A stretch of DNA of 64,000 nt, taken from the NCBI GenBank assembly GCA_019239895.1, contig JAFAZH010000033.1:110977-174976 (forward strand). The letters run 5' to 3'. The DNA comes from Abditibacteriaceae bacterium (GTDB lineage Bacteria > Armatimonadota > Abditibacteriia > Abditibacteriales > Abditibacteriaceae). The notes under the pieces are model-generated. The model saw only the letters and a list, made by a program, of their open reading frames with translations. It had not been told where the DNA came from and did no database searches. A program made the translations under genes and the position numbers. Shown in pieces: positions 1 to 9,129 of this stretch; within the stretch, counting starts at the first letter, position 1; the number at the start of each line of letters is the position of its first letter.

Positions 1-3
1 AAT

Positions 4-37
4 AAAAGCGGTTGCACGAAATAGTGCAACCGCTTTT
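4..37 (-). terminator. Rho-independent terminator of the large Calx-beta gene
   Basis: A perfect 14-bp stem (AAAAGCGGTTGCAC and its complement) closes a 6-nt loop, with A/T tracts on both sides, about 45 bp past the stop of the minus-strand gene ending at 82. It could act in both directions; the gene to the left lies outside the window. Confidence 0.8.
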
Positions 38-81
38 CACTCACCTCTACTCTGGTGCAGTTCTTCTGGAGCAGCCCTGCT

Positions 82-3000
82 TCACCGCGCTACAAAAGGC
101 CCGCCCTGCCCTTGGAGCAGAGCACCTTGAGCATCGCTCACCCCACTCCACTGCACTGTCACCTTATCCCCAGCGTGCAAACTACCATCGGGCAAGCTCA
201 GCGTCACGCTATGGATGGTTGAATCATAACCTGCGCTCTCGACTGTTATCCCCATACCATTAACTGTCGCGGTGTAATGCGCAGCATCTCCGGCACTCTC
301 GGCATCGAGCGCCCCTAAGAAGCGCAACTGCACACTGTTCCCCGCGACACTGGTTTTAGCCAACGACAGCTTGATCGTTGAGGCAGTTGGTGGCCCTGCC
401 GTGCTACTCTGCACAGTAAAGCTGCTGGTAGCCTGTGCACGATTGCCTGCTCCATCAATAGCTATGGCCAACAGACGATAGGTGCCTGGCTGTAAGCTCG
501 TGCCACCAGGCAAACCGGTGCGCCGTGACCACACCCCTTTGGCTGCGTCCAGATTGGTGCTCAAGGCAAACGGCTGCGCCTTACCCCCCACCACAGGCGA
601 AGTGACGAAGTTGGTGCCATTGAAGGATTTGCCATCGCTCGCGCGAATAATGGAGAGCAATACCTGTTTGACTCCCGTACCACCGGGCGCATCACTGGTG
701 TGGCCGCCAATAGCTCCCAATCGGGTTAATTCCGCTTTGTCTTGGGGCTGCGTGATGGAGATCGTAGGCGAGGTGTGGTCAATGCTTAAGGTTACGCTGT
801 CAGTTGCCGTATGGCCTAAGCCATCATTAGCGGTCGCGGTAAGAGTATATTGATCGTCAATTAACAATTGACCATTAGGTGTGTTGTTGGGCAATGCACC
901 TGTAGGCAAAGTCCAGGTGCCATTGGCAAAGTTGGCCGGAAAGAGCGTGGGAGAAGTACTCCAACCGCTGCCATCGAAGAACTTCTTATCACTCTGACGC
1001 TGGATGCTTACCTGCACCGTGAGGTTCGCGCCCGCAGGTGCATTGCTCTCCCCGGCACTGCCCACGACAGTGGGCAAGCTGCGGAAGATGTTACCTGTTC
1101 CGACATTAGTGAATTGCACACTCACGATTGGATTGAGCACTGGTGGGGCGGTGTCATCATCTTGAATCAAGCCCGTACCCACCGAGTTAGCGAGGGTGGC
1201 ATTGACCGCATTGACCAGGTTGACAAAGAAGGTCTCATTGCCTTCCACCAGATTATCGCCGATGATCTGCACCGGCACAATTTGCGTGGTCTGGCCAGGG
1301 CTAAAGGTCAATGTGCCCGAAGTTGCCACATAATCGCTGCCCGCTTTGGCCGTGCCATCGGCGGTGGCATAGTCCACCGTGACAGTCTTGCCACTGAGAT
1401 TGTTCAGGCTCACCGTGAAGAGAGCCTTATTGGTGTCGCCGAGGTTGCCCTCCACCACGCTCACGCTGTTAACACTCACTGTCGGAGCGCTATTGGCATT
1501 GAGGATGGTGCCCGTCCCCTGCGCCTTAAGGAGGGTAGTTTTGGTCGGGTTAGCAAGATTAACGGTAAAAGTTGAGGTATCACCATTGATCGTGTTGCCT
1601 ATGATCGGCACCGCAATAGTCTGGCTGGTCTGGCCGGGAGCAAAAGTTAGCGTGCCGCTCACCGCAGTAAAGTCACTGCCAGCTTTGGCGGTGCCATTGA
1701 TAGTCAGGTAATCCACCGTAATGGTCTGGCTGCTGGGGTTAGCCAGACTCACCGTGAAGTTGGCATTGGTGGTGCCGGTAGTGGGTTTGGTCACGGTGAC
1801 ATCGTTGATGCTGAGAGCGCCATCATCATTAAGGATAGTGCCCACCGCTTGACCACGCGCTATCGTGGCATTAGATGGGGTGTTCAGGTTGAACGTGAAG
1901 CTCTTATCTGGCGCACTGAGATTATTGCCTAAGACTGACACTACGATAGTTTTGCTGGTCTCGCCGGGAGCAAAGGTCAACGTGCCCGCGCTGGTGGTGT
2001 AATCTACCCCCGCAGTGGCCGTGCCGTTGGCAGTGGCATAGTTGACACTCACACTCTGGCTGCTGGCATTGCTCAGGCTAACCGTGAAGCTAAAAGGGGT
2101 GTTACCCGCATTGCCTTCATTGGCGGTCACATCGGCCACGCTGATAGAGGGTTGTCCATCGTCATTGAGGATGGTGCCTGTGCCCGTTGCGGTGGCAATA
2201 GTGGCATTGGTTGGCGCACTCAGGTTTACGGTGAAGGTCTCGTCTGGCTCTTGTTTGGTGTCGCCATTGACAGCAATCGTGATGGTTTTGCTGGTCTCAC
2301 CAGGAGCAAAGGTCAGGGTGCCGTTTTGCGCTACATAGTCATTATCGGCCACTGTCGCCGTGCCATCCGCCGTAGCATAGCCCACGGTAATCGGGAGGCT
2401 GCTGGGATTGGAGAGCGTGGCGGTGAAGGTGAAGTTGCTGGTGCCGCTATTACCTTCTTTGGCCGTCACGCTGTTGATGGAGACGGTGGGCTGGACATCA
2501 TCATTGCGAATCGTGCCCGTGCCTGTGGCCGTAGCGATAGTGGCATTGGCGGCATTGCTCAGGTTTACGGTGAAAGTTTCATTCGGTTCAAACTTAAGGT
2601 CACCATTGATGGGCACAATCAAAGTTTGGGTGGTCTGGCCGGGGGTAAAGGTGAGCGTGCCGGAAGTGGCAACATAATCGTTATCAGCGGTGGTGGCCGT
2701 GCCGTTGGCGGTGGCATAGTTCACAGTCACCGGGGCAGCACTGTTGGGCACATCCAAAGTCACTGTGAAGACGGCGTTGGTGGTGCCGCTATTGCCTTCA
2801 GCCAGCGTCACATTGTTAATCGAAAGTCTGGGAATGGCGTTCAGGATGTTGACCGTCTCGAAGTTGAGATAATTAACTGGCTGCACACCCAATGAAGTGA
2901 TACTATTGGCACCCCGCGTCACGGCGCGACCCTGCGCATCATAGTTCAGCACATCGCCTGGCGCTCCCGTAGGGTTGTTGCCATCCAGATTATAAGTCGT

Positions 3001-5046
3001 CGCAGCGGAGGCTTGCACATTAAAGGTATCACTGTTCTGCCCACCCGTGACATTGAGCGTTTGAATATTATTGTAAGTCACTGGGGGCAGGGTGCTGCCG
3101 ACGATAGAAGTTGGCGTGAGGTTGTAGACACTGGCCGCGAAGTCATTGCTATTGTTGACAGTCAGGGTGTTAGCACCCGCACCCCCATTCACGGTGATGG
3201 ACGACGTATAGCCATTGTCAAGGCGGCTTACCCTCACCGTCTCGCCATCGCTGCTGTCATTGATAGTCAACGAGTTGGTAGGATTGGCAAAATCAGTCGT
3301 CTCGAAAGTGGCGTTGCCGCTGCTTAAACGCGAGAGGCCATCATTAAGGTTGCCGTTATCGCCTAACTGGGCCAGGTTATCGCCATCGCCAGAGGGCAAA
3401 TTAAAGATAATGTCAGACGCCGTCCCGGTGTTGGTGATAGGAGCCAGACCAGTGTAATGATAGAGGGCCGTGGTGCCACCGTTGACCAGAGTAATGGTGC
3501 CATTATGTCCGTTGGCATCTGTCGAACCGTAGGTATAGGTGGCGCTGGTTTCGCTGCCGCCCACGATTTGCAGGCTATCGCCCGGCGCTCCGTTCTGGCC
3601 GCCGCCATCGTAGTTGATGCCATTGACGGGAGCAAACAAACCACCAACGGGATTGTTGATAATAAGGGTGTCATTACCCGCCCCACCATTGAAGCTGAAG
3701 GAGAGAATGCCAGTGAAGCTAATAACCGGGCCAACGACACCATTCGAGGTGAGTTGGTAGGTACCGCTGTTGGGGCCGGTGGCATTTACCACCAACACAT
3801 CGTCGTTACCTGTGCCCGTGATTTGATCTTGCACTGTGGTATTGAACGTAGATTGATTATTGGCGCTATTGGTGTCAGAAGTCGTGCTGAATGTATTGGC
3901 GGGGATGGGGAGGATAGTGCCAGAGGGCGTGGCGGGATCAATATATATCACAAGGGTAAAAGTCTGCGTGCCGCCAGGGGGGAGCGGAGCACCATTAGCG
4001 GGGCCGCTGCTTTGAGTGAACGAGACCAGCGAGGTATGGCTCGGCAAGGTGCCAAAAACGCCTGTCGATTGGGCATCGCTGGGGCCGTTATTGGTCTGGG
4101 TGATGGTGTAGGTGACATCGCTGCCAGGAATGGCGGTGGCCGGGCCAGTAATGTTCACTGATAGATCGGCCTGGGTATTGACGGTGGTATTGACCGTGGA
4201 CGTGCCGTTAGTAGCGATATTGGGGTCAAAACTTGCCGTCGTGACCGTCGCTGTATTACTAAGAGTACTGCCAGCAGCGGCGTTAGCAGGAATCGCTGCG
4301 ACCACGGTAATGGTCTGGGAGGCTCCAGGGGCCAAGATAGCGATGGTATCACTTATGGTATTACCTGTATTCAACAGGTTGAACTGCGGTCCGACAGCGG
4401 GCTGGCTCTGCGACACAAAAGTGACGCCAGCAGGTAACACGTCACTCAAGGTTACACTTTGAGCATAGCCCAAACCATTATTAGTGATAGCGAGGGTGTA
4501 GGTGATGTTGCTGCCCGCCAGCACCGAGGCTGGCCCGGTTTTAGCAATCGTTACATTGGGCAGCACGAACTGGCCACGGATCTCGCCGCCAGGGAATGGT
4601 GCAGTGTGGATGTTAGTATAAAAGTTTCCTGCTTGCAGATCTGTTACCTGGGCTGAGGTCAGAGTCGCCGTCTGCTGTGGAACCGTGCCGCTGGTAGCCG
4701 CAGGCACTCCAGTTAAATCAACAACTACGGGGCCATTAGAACCGGCGGGTGCATCATGAATGTGAACTGCCGTAGCGGTGCCCGTTAGACCCGTAAAAGA
4801 TTCATTGATAGTAATAATATTGGTCACAGTATCCAACACTATAGTCGCGCTGCCCGTGGCGGGTGAGGCCGTAGGTGGCACCTGTTGAGCACCATTCAGC
4901 GTGGCGGTGAAGGTTTGGAGAACAGCGTGGGCCGGGATTGCTGTCAGCCCCCATAGCAGGACACCACAAAGCGCCAGTAGGCGCGTCCGCCACACGCCAC
5001 TTGTCCAACCTGATCCTGAACTCTGACCAACCGTTACCTGCTGCAT
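82..5046 (-). CDS. Secreted multidomain protein with CHRD, DUF11 and Calx-beta repeats
   Basis: About 1654 residues. I start it at the ATG at 5046, not the in-frame ATG at 5070, because GAGGAG lies just upstream and the resulting N-terminus is a signal peptide ending in PAHA. Domains in order: a CHRD domain (about residues 45-160, with TAVHIHDAPAG and GGEIRGQF), two DUF11-type cell-surface repeats (about 165-400), a region with Gly/Asn-rich NDTL-like motifs, five Calx-beta repeats (about 780-1330, each with VTxxEGN near its start and a terminal NDD), Ig-like segments with RxSDGKSFNG, and a C-terminal SwmB-like beta domain. Such proteins are exported and often bind calcium or act in adhesion; the exact role is unknown. 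The C-terminus is paralogous to the broken gene at 5443-6069. Confidence 0.85.
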   Translation of the reverse strand: MQQVTVGQSSGSGWTSGVWRTRLLALCGVLLWGLTAIPAHAVLQTFTATLNGAQQVPPTASPATGSATIVLDTVTNIITINESFTGLTGTATAVHIHDAPAGSNGPVVVDLTGVPAATSGTVPQQTATLTSAQVTDLQAGNFYTNIHTAPFPGGEIRGQFVLPNVTIAKTGPASVLAGSNITYTLAITNNGLGYAQSVTLSDVLPAGVTFVSQSQPAVGPQFNLLNTGNTISDTIAILAPGASQTITVVAAIPANAAAGSTLSNTATVTTASFDPNIATNGTSTVNTTVNTQADLSVNITGPATAIPGSDVTYTITQTNNGPSDAQSTGVFGTLPSHTSLVSFTQSSGPANGAPLPPGGTQTFTLVIYIDPATPSGTILPIPANTFSTTSDTNSANNQSTFNTTVQDQITGTGNDDVLVVNATGPNSGTYQLTSNGVVGPVISFTGILSFSFNGGAGNDTLIINNPVGGLFAPVNGINYDGGGQNGAPGDSLQIVGGSETSATYTYGSTDANGHNGTITLVNGGTTALYHYTGLAPITNTGTASDIIFNLPSGDGDNLAQLGDNGNLNDGLSRLSSGNATFETTDFANPTNSLTINDSSDGETVRVSRLDNGYTSSITVNGGAGANTLTVNNSNDFAASVYNLTPTSIVGSTLPPVTYNNIQTLNVTGGQNSDTFNVQASAATTYNLDGNNPTGAPGDVLNYDAQGRAVTRGANSITSLGVQPVNYLNFETVNILNAIPRLSINNVTLAEGNSGTTNAVFTVTLDVPNSAAPVTVNYATANGTATTADNDYVATSGTLTFTPGQTTQTLIVPINGDLKFEPNETFTVNLSNAANATIATATGTGTIRNDDVQPTVSINSVTAKEGNSGTSNFTFTATLSNPSSLPITVGYATADGTATVADNDYVAQNGTLTFAPGETSKTITIAVNGDTKQEPDETFTVNLSAPTNATIATATGTGTILNDDGQPSISVADVTANEGNAGNTPFSFTVSLSNASSQSVSVNYATANGTATAGVDYTTSAGTLTFAPGETSKTIVVSVLGNNLSAPDKSFTFNLNTPSNATIARGQAVGTILNDDGALSINDVTVTKPTTGTTNANFTVSLANPSSQTITVDYLTINGTAKAGSDFTAVSGTLTFAPGQTSQTIAVPIIGNTINGDTSTFTVNLANPTKTTLLKAQGTGTILNANSAPTVSVNSVSVVEGNLGDTNKALFTVSLNNLSGKTVTVDYATADGTAKAGSDYVATSGTLTFSPGQTTQIVPVQIIGDNLVEGNETFFVNLVNAVNATLANSVGTGLIQDDDTAPPVLNPIVSVQFTNVGTGNIFRSLPTVVGSAGESNAPAGANLTVQVSIQRQSDKKFFDGSGWSTSPTLFPANFANGTWTLPTGALPNNTPNGQLLIDDQYTLTATANDGLGHTATDSVTLSIDHTSPTISITQPQDKAELTRLGAIGGHTSDAPGGTGVKQVLLSIIRASDGKSFNGTNFVTSPVVGGKAQPFALSTNLDAAKGVWSRRTGLPGGTSLQPGTYRLLAIAIDGAGNRAQATSSFTVQSSTAGPPTASTIKLSLAKTSVAGNSVQLRFLGALDAESAGDAAHYTATVNGMGITVESAGYDSTIHSVTLSLPDGSLHAGDKVTVQWSGVSDAQGALLQGQGGPFVAR

Positions 5047-5442
5047 AATGTCTCCTCTGGGGGCTGCCATTATTGGCCCAAAACTACCGTGATCAGAAAT
5101 ACTAACGGCTCAAAGAAATGCAAGGGTAAACGTTGGGTAAGGTATGATAGGCTACCAACTACAGGACGAATACCAATGCTCCGACGACTCCGTCATGGGG
5201 TGCAAATGAGGCAGTGGGTTGCAGTGAGAAAACAGCAACTCTAATGATGAAGTGACAGACAGCCTCATTATACACCGCAACCAATCTTACCGTCAAAGAT
5301 TTTGTGACACCTCCGCTCGGCTAAGCTGCAAGATAGGGACAAAGTCTCACATACCGTCAAGGCAACAGCGACCCCGGCTGCGGGGTCGCTGTTGCGGCTG
5401 GCCCGACTAACCAGGCCAACTTAGAGTTTTAGGTGTAGATGA
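5047..5442. other. Intergenic region with one hairpin
   Basis: No plausible gene. It holds the upstream region of the gene starting at 5046 and the strong hairpin at 5363-5394 that lies past the stop of the pseudogene at 5443. Confidence 0.5.
5363..5394 (-). terminator. GC-rich hairpin downstream of the paralogue fragment
   Basis: A perfect 13-bp stem (CAACAGCGACCCC with its complement) closes a 6-nt loop. There is no T tract on either side, so it is terminator-like by position only. Confidence 0.45.
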
Positions 5443-6069
5443 TTACTTGCCAGCCATTAGTGAGGTCTGACCCATCAACGTCTGCTGCCGCGCGTCCAAC
5501 AACCCGCTCCATTTAACCAGGACTTTATCGCCAACGTGCAAGCTGCCATCGGGCAAGCCCAAGGTTACGCTGCGATTCGTCGCGTCATAACCAGCACTCT
5601 CCACCATTACCACCATACCATTAACTGTCACGGTGTAATGCACAGCATCTCCGGCACTCTCGGCATCGAGTGCCCCTAAGAAGCGTAACTGCACGCTATT
5701 GGTGGCCACACTCGCCTTCGCTGTTGAAAGGGCGATGGTAGAAGTGGCAGGTGTCTTGGCAGTCATGTTGCTTGGCACCGTGAACGTGCCAGTTGCCTGG
5801 GCACGATTCCCCGCACCATCTACAGCAACAGCCAGAAGGCGATAATCACCTGCCTGCAAGTCACTGCCAGCAGGTAAACCGATGCGTCGTGCCCAGACTC
5901 CCTTAGCGACATCCAAGTTCGTAGTCAAGGTAAAAGGTTGGGCCTTGCCATTGACCACAGGCGAGGTAGCGAAGGTGGTGCCATTGAAGGACTTGCCATC
6001 ACGGGCGCGATGAGGACTCAGCCTAACAGCAAAAGCGAGACTCCTAAAATTGGGGCAGTGATTGAACAC
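5443..6069 (-). pseudogene. Truncated 3' paralogue of the Calx-beta surface protein gene
   Basis: From about RDGKSFNGT onward the 208-residue reading frame closely matches the C-terminal 190 or so residues of the protein encoded at 82-5046, including the linker VDGAGNRAQAT and the terminal domain with VQLRFLGALDAESAGDA. The first 20 or so residues (MFNHCPNFRSLAF) match nothing in the paralogue, contain no signal peptide, and the similarity starts abruptly near position 6010. The simplest reading is that the 5' part of a duplicated large gene was lost. The remaining piece lacks export signals and is probably not functional. Confidence 0.75.
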
Positions 6070-6175
6070 GGCAGCAATGTGTTTGACGAATGGGGCAATT
6101 ACAGGTCAACGAAGAAACCAGCGCAGACGCGCATCTGCTGATGATGTCTTAACCCGGCACGGGAAGCGACGCGGG

Positions 6176-6598
6176 CTAACTTAAATATCTCCGCGCCAAA
6201 ACGACAGCCGCGAAGTCGTCAATGGGGGCTGGAGGGACTTGTAAAGAGAGCGGCAAAAGTCGCCGCCACCCCACTGGGGGATTGGCTTGCCAGTATAAAG
6301 GGCGAGCTTCGAGGGTGGAGCCGGTTTCATCTACCATAGCAATGGGCAAGCCCGGCACTATGTCGTGGATTTCCTGATGCAACGGCTGTGAAGTGGTAGC
6401 ATTCCCTAAAACAATTTCGGTGATGGTGTATTCCTGAATCAGGGCTGGCAACAGGGCAGGGACGTTCTGGCGCGGGCAGATACTGTGCATTATAACCTCA
6501 CCGGAGGCTTCAACCACCGCCACGCCACACTTATCACGACCGGGATCAATCGCTAAAATTCTTCGTGCGTCTGGGGGAGAGCTAATCAAGGGAATCAA
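6176..6598 (-). CDS. YqgF/RuvC-like RNase H-fold nuclease
   Basis: A 140-residue protein with an N-terminal RNase H-fold strand (ILAIDPGRDKCGVAVV; Asp near residue 18), a central VLGNATTSQ segment matching the second strand of YqgF-like proteins, a conserved acidic residue in AMVDETGST, and a C-terminal DDFAAVVLARRYL with the last acidic pair. This family includes pre-16S rRNA processing nucleases and Holliday-junction-resolvase relatives; it is not the canonical RuvX sequence, so substrate is open. It starts at a TTG that overlaps the DUF3084 stop by 4 nt (TTGA), which implies translational coupling. It is the last gene of the envelope operon. Confidence 0.75.
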   Translation of the reverse strand: MIPLISSPPDARRILAIDPGRDKCGVAVVEASGEVIMHSICPRQNVPALLPALIQEYTITEIVLGNATTSQPLHQEIHDIVPGLPIAMVDETGSTLEARPLYWQANPPVGWRRLLPLSLQVPPAPIDDFAAVVLARRYLS

Positions 6599-8181
6599 GG
6601 CCGACTGACTTCAAAGCGGCTTACTTCGATGCGCACGCGCAGAGGCTCAACTGTGTTCAAGCTATCAGTCGCTAACAGGCGAACGCGCGCTGGGCCTTTA
6701 ATCGCCTGAATACGGCGTAAGGCTTCAAAGATACGCTCGTTAGTGCCTAATGCATAGAAATTGGGATTGTCAGGGCTGACAGGAGGCATTACGCCCTTAG
6801 CGCGAGCCGCTTTTTCACCTTCGCTGATAAGACCCAACAATTGATTAAAGATACGAGCATCGCTTTGAGTGCCATCTATGGTGATGGGGTCGGTGATTGG
6901 TTCATCGGCCTTAAAAACTGGTTGTACAGGGACAACCATCAAACGCCCGGAGATTTCTTTTTCGCCCTCTACCTGATTATACGCCGCCATCAATCGCACC
7001 GAAACCGGCACCTCAAAAGTCGTGATATAATCCGCCAGATGATTAAGAATTTCTTCTTCGCCCAATTGCAGCCGCTGGCCACCAGAGTCAATGTTCAAGG
7101 GAGCCAGGTGCATGACCTGTGCTCCAATGGGAGGCTGCTGCACCTTGGCATTCGCCGCCGTTACGATTTGATGCAAAGCGGCGAGAGCTTGAGTGGTGGT
7201 CACATTGGCGGGGATGGTCTGTGCTGCCAACAATTGATTAACGGCGACAATAATTTTATTGTTCGACAGTTCTCTGCTGGTGGCAAACCATTCTCCTGCC
7301 TGACGGTAATATTTGCTGGCCGCCGCTTGCGCATCCTGTGCTGCTGTTTGTAATTCTTGCACCTTGCCCTCAAGCACCTTACGCTGACCTTCTAAATCAG
7401 CCACAGTTACTTGCTGGTTCTTCACCCGTTGTTGTAAATTCGCTTGTTTTTCGGTAAGTTCCCGCAAATCGCCCAAAACGTTGGTAATAGCCTTCTTAGT
7501 TGTAACAACATGAGTTTTAGTTTGTTCTAATTGAGTTTGCATTGAAGCAAGCCGTAATCTCGCATTGGATAAGCGCGTATTGACGCCTTCGAGACGCTGC
7601 TGTGTTTTCGTTAATTGCTCTTGCTTGGCCGTTAACTGGTGCTGGGCTAAGACGATCCGGTGCTGCGCCTGCGCCTCGCCTCGTTGGGCGGCTGCCTCGC
7701 CTTGATGCGCTTCCGCTTCTCCGCGCTGGGCCGTTACTAATTTAGCCTGGGCTGTACCTAACGCCTCTTTGATGGAGCTTAATTGTTGCTTTGCACCTTG
7801 CAACTGCTCCTGAGTCGCATTAACTAACTGCTGACTCTTGATGTTTTTCTCTTTAAGGTCTTTAGACTGGCGCTCAAGTTGTTGATTGTGCCCTTGCAGT
7901 ATTGGTAATTGACTTGAAAGCTCCTGAACCTGCGCATTAATATGGTCATAGCGCAGCAAAGCCCGGCGCGCACTGCTATCAATGAGTACCAGGATGAGCA
8001 AGGTTAGAACCATAATGCCCCAACTGGATGCCATCGTAATGGCTGTCGCGGTTTGGCGCGGACGGAAGCCCAGCAGGGAGATACGCTTCTTGCCAAGTTT
8101 TTTACCCAGGTTGTCTGACCAGTAGGCGATCACACAGGTCACTACTGTCAACACCACAAAAAGCTTAATCGAGGTTAACAT
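6595..8181 (-). CDS. DUF3084 family membrane-anchored coiled-coil protein
   Basis: 528 residues. The N-terminus has two membrane segments (about residues 3-20 and 48-66) flanking the family signature KKLGKKRISLLGFRPRQTAT. A long coiled coil follows (about 75-280) with Glu/Gln/Lys heptads and a short repetitive stretch rich in QRGEAxAQ. The C-terminal 220 residues form the globular DUF3084 part. The function of DUF3084 is not established; the family is best known in cyanobacteria, where I recall it near lpt genes and a RuvC-like gene, the same order as here. It lies between lptB and the YqgF-like gene, so a role in the cell envelope is plausible but inferred. Confidence 0.85.
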   Translation of the reverse strand: MLTSIKLFVVLTVVTCVIAYWSDNLGKKLGKKRISLLGFRPRQTATAITMASSWGIMVLTLLILVLIDSSARRALLRYDHINAQVQELSSQLPILQGHNQQLERQSKDLKEKNIKSQQLVNATQEQLQGAKQQLSSIKEALGTAQAKLVTAQRGEAEAHQGEAAAQRGEAQAQHRIVLAQHQLTAKQEQLTKTQQRLEGVNTRLSNARLRLASMQTQLEQTKTHVVTTKKAITNVLGDLRELTEKQANLQQRVKNQQVTVADLEGQRKVLEGKVQELQTAAQDAQAAASKYYRQAGEWFATSRELSNNKIIVAVNQLLAAQTIPANVTTTQALAALHQIVTAANAKVQQPPIGAQVMHLAPLNIDSGGQRLQLGEEEILNHLADYITTFEVPVSVRLMAAYNQVEGEKEISGRLMVVPVQPVFKADEPITDPITIDGTQSDARIFNQLLGLISEGEKAARAKGVMPPVSPDNPNFYALGTNERIFEALRRIQAIKGPARVRLLATDSLNTVEPLRVRIEVSRFEVSRP

Positions 8182-8238
8182 CGGACGAAACCAAAATACA
8201 AAGTCAAACGGCCATTTACGGGAAGCTACGAGTAGATG

Positions 8239-9114
8239 TTAACGGTTTTTGGACTGGTTTGCACGCCGCTCTGGAGGACTCTCATCCTGAGCCGCATTGG
8301 GCTGGTAATCCTGGTGCGATTGATAACGACTGACCCGCTCCCCGAAATAGACTTCGCGGGCGCGGGCATCGTTGAGCAGGTCGCGGGCTGAGCCTTGCGT
8401 CACAATATGGCCATCGGCGATGATATAGCCCCGGTCAATGATTTCCAGGGTGTCATGCTCATTGTGATCGGTAATTAAAATGCCGATATTTTGCTCTTTG
8501 AGGCGCAGCACAATTTGCTGAATCTCCTGACGCACAATCGGGTCAACTCCCGTGAAAGGCTCATCTAACAAAATGAAATGTGGATTGGTCGCCAGGGTGC
8601 GCGCGATCTCGGTGCGGCGACGCTCGCCACCAGATAAACGGAAGCCCAGAGTGTGCCGTCGTTCAATTAAATCCAAGTCCTGAAGCAACTCTTCACAACG
8701 GGCCTGGCGTTGCACTGCGGACATCGGCATGAGTTGCAGAATCGCCTGAAGATTGCCTTCCACGGTTAGCTTGCGAAAAACGGAGGGGTCTTGAGCCAGA
8801 TAACCAATCCCAGCGCGAGCACGCTGGTGCATCGGCCAATGGGTGATATTCTGTTGCCCCAACTGCACTGTGCCGCCGTCGGGCCGCACCAGGCCCATAA
8901 TCATGTAAAAAGAAGTTGTCTTGCCCGCACCATTGGGGCCGAGGAGTCCCACCACTTCACCGCGCCGCACTTCGAGCGCGATGTTATCCACCACACAGCG
9001 ACCGCTATACTGCTTGCGAAGTCCATTCGCCACAATAGCGCGTGGTGTGCCGTCCGCGTCTAAGAGTGGATCGGCTACCAGGCCATTCAGGTTATTGTCC
9101 ATCGGCTGTTCCAT
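8239..9114 (-). CDS. lptB: LPS export ABC transporter ATP-binding protein LptB
   Basis: 291 residues. All ABC ATPase motifs are present: Walker A GPNGAGKTT (59-67), a Q-loop in GYLAQDPSVFRKL, signature LSGGERRR (160-167), Walker B FILLDEPF (180-187) followed by the GVDPI typical of LptB, and H-loop ITDHN near 214-218. LptB drives extraction of lipopolysaccharide from the inner membrane with LptF and LptG, which are not in this window. The sequence has an unusual N-terminal extension of about 25 residues and a charged C-terminal tail. Two start codons are possible (9114 and 9102); neither has a clear Shine-Dalgarno. Neighbours encode OstA/LptC-like proteins, supporting the assignment. Confidence 0.92.
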   Translation of the reverse strand: MEQPMDNNLNGLVADPLLDADGTPRAIVANGLRKQYSGRCVVDNIALEVRRGEVVGLLGPNGAGKTTSFYMIMGLVRPDGGTVQLGQQNITHWPMHQRARAGIGYLAQDPSVFRKLTVEGNLQAILQLMPMSAVQRQARCEELLQDLDLIERRHTLGFRLSGGERRRTEIARTLATNPHFILLDEPFTGVDPIVRQEIQQIVLRLKEQNIGILITDHNEHDTLEIIDRGYIIADGHIVTQGSARDLLNDARAREVYFGERVSRYQSHQDYQPNAAQDESPPERRANQSKNR

Positions 9115-9129
9115 TGAGCGACGCTTTAA

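Noticed and set aside
868..1575. Long plus-strand ORFs within 482-4656
   Set aside because: They are shadows of the repeat-rich Calx-beta gene on the other strand.
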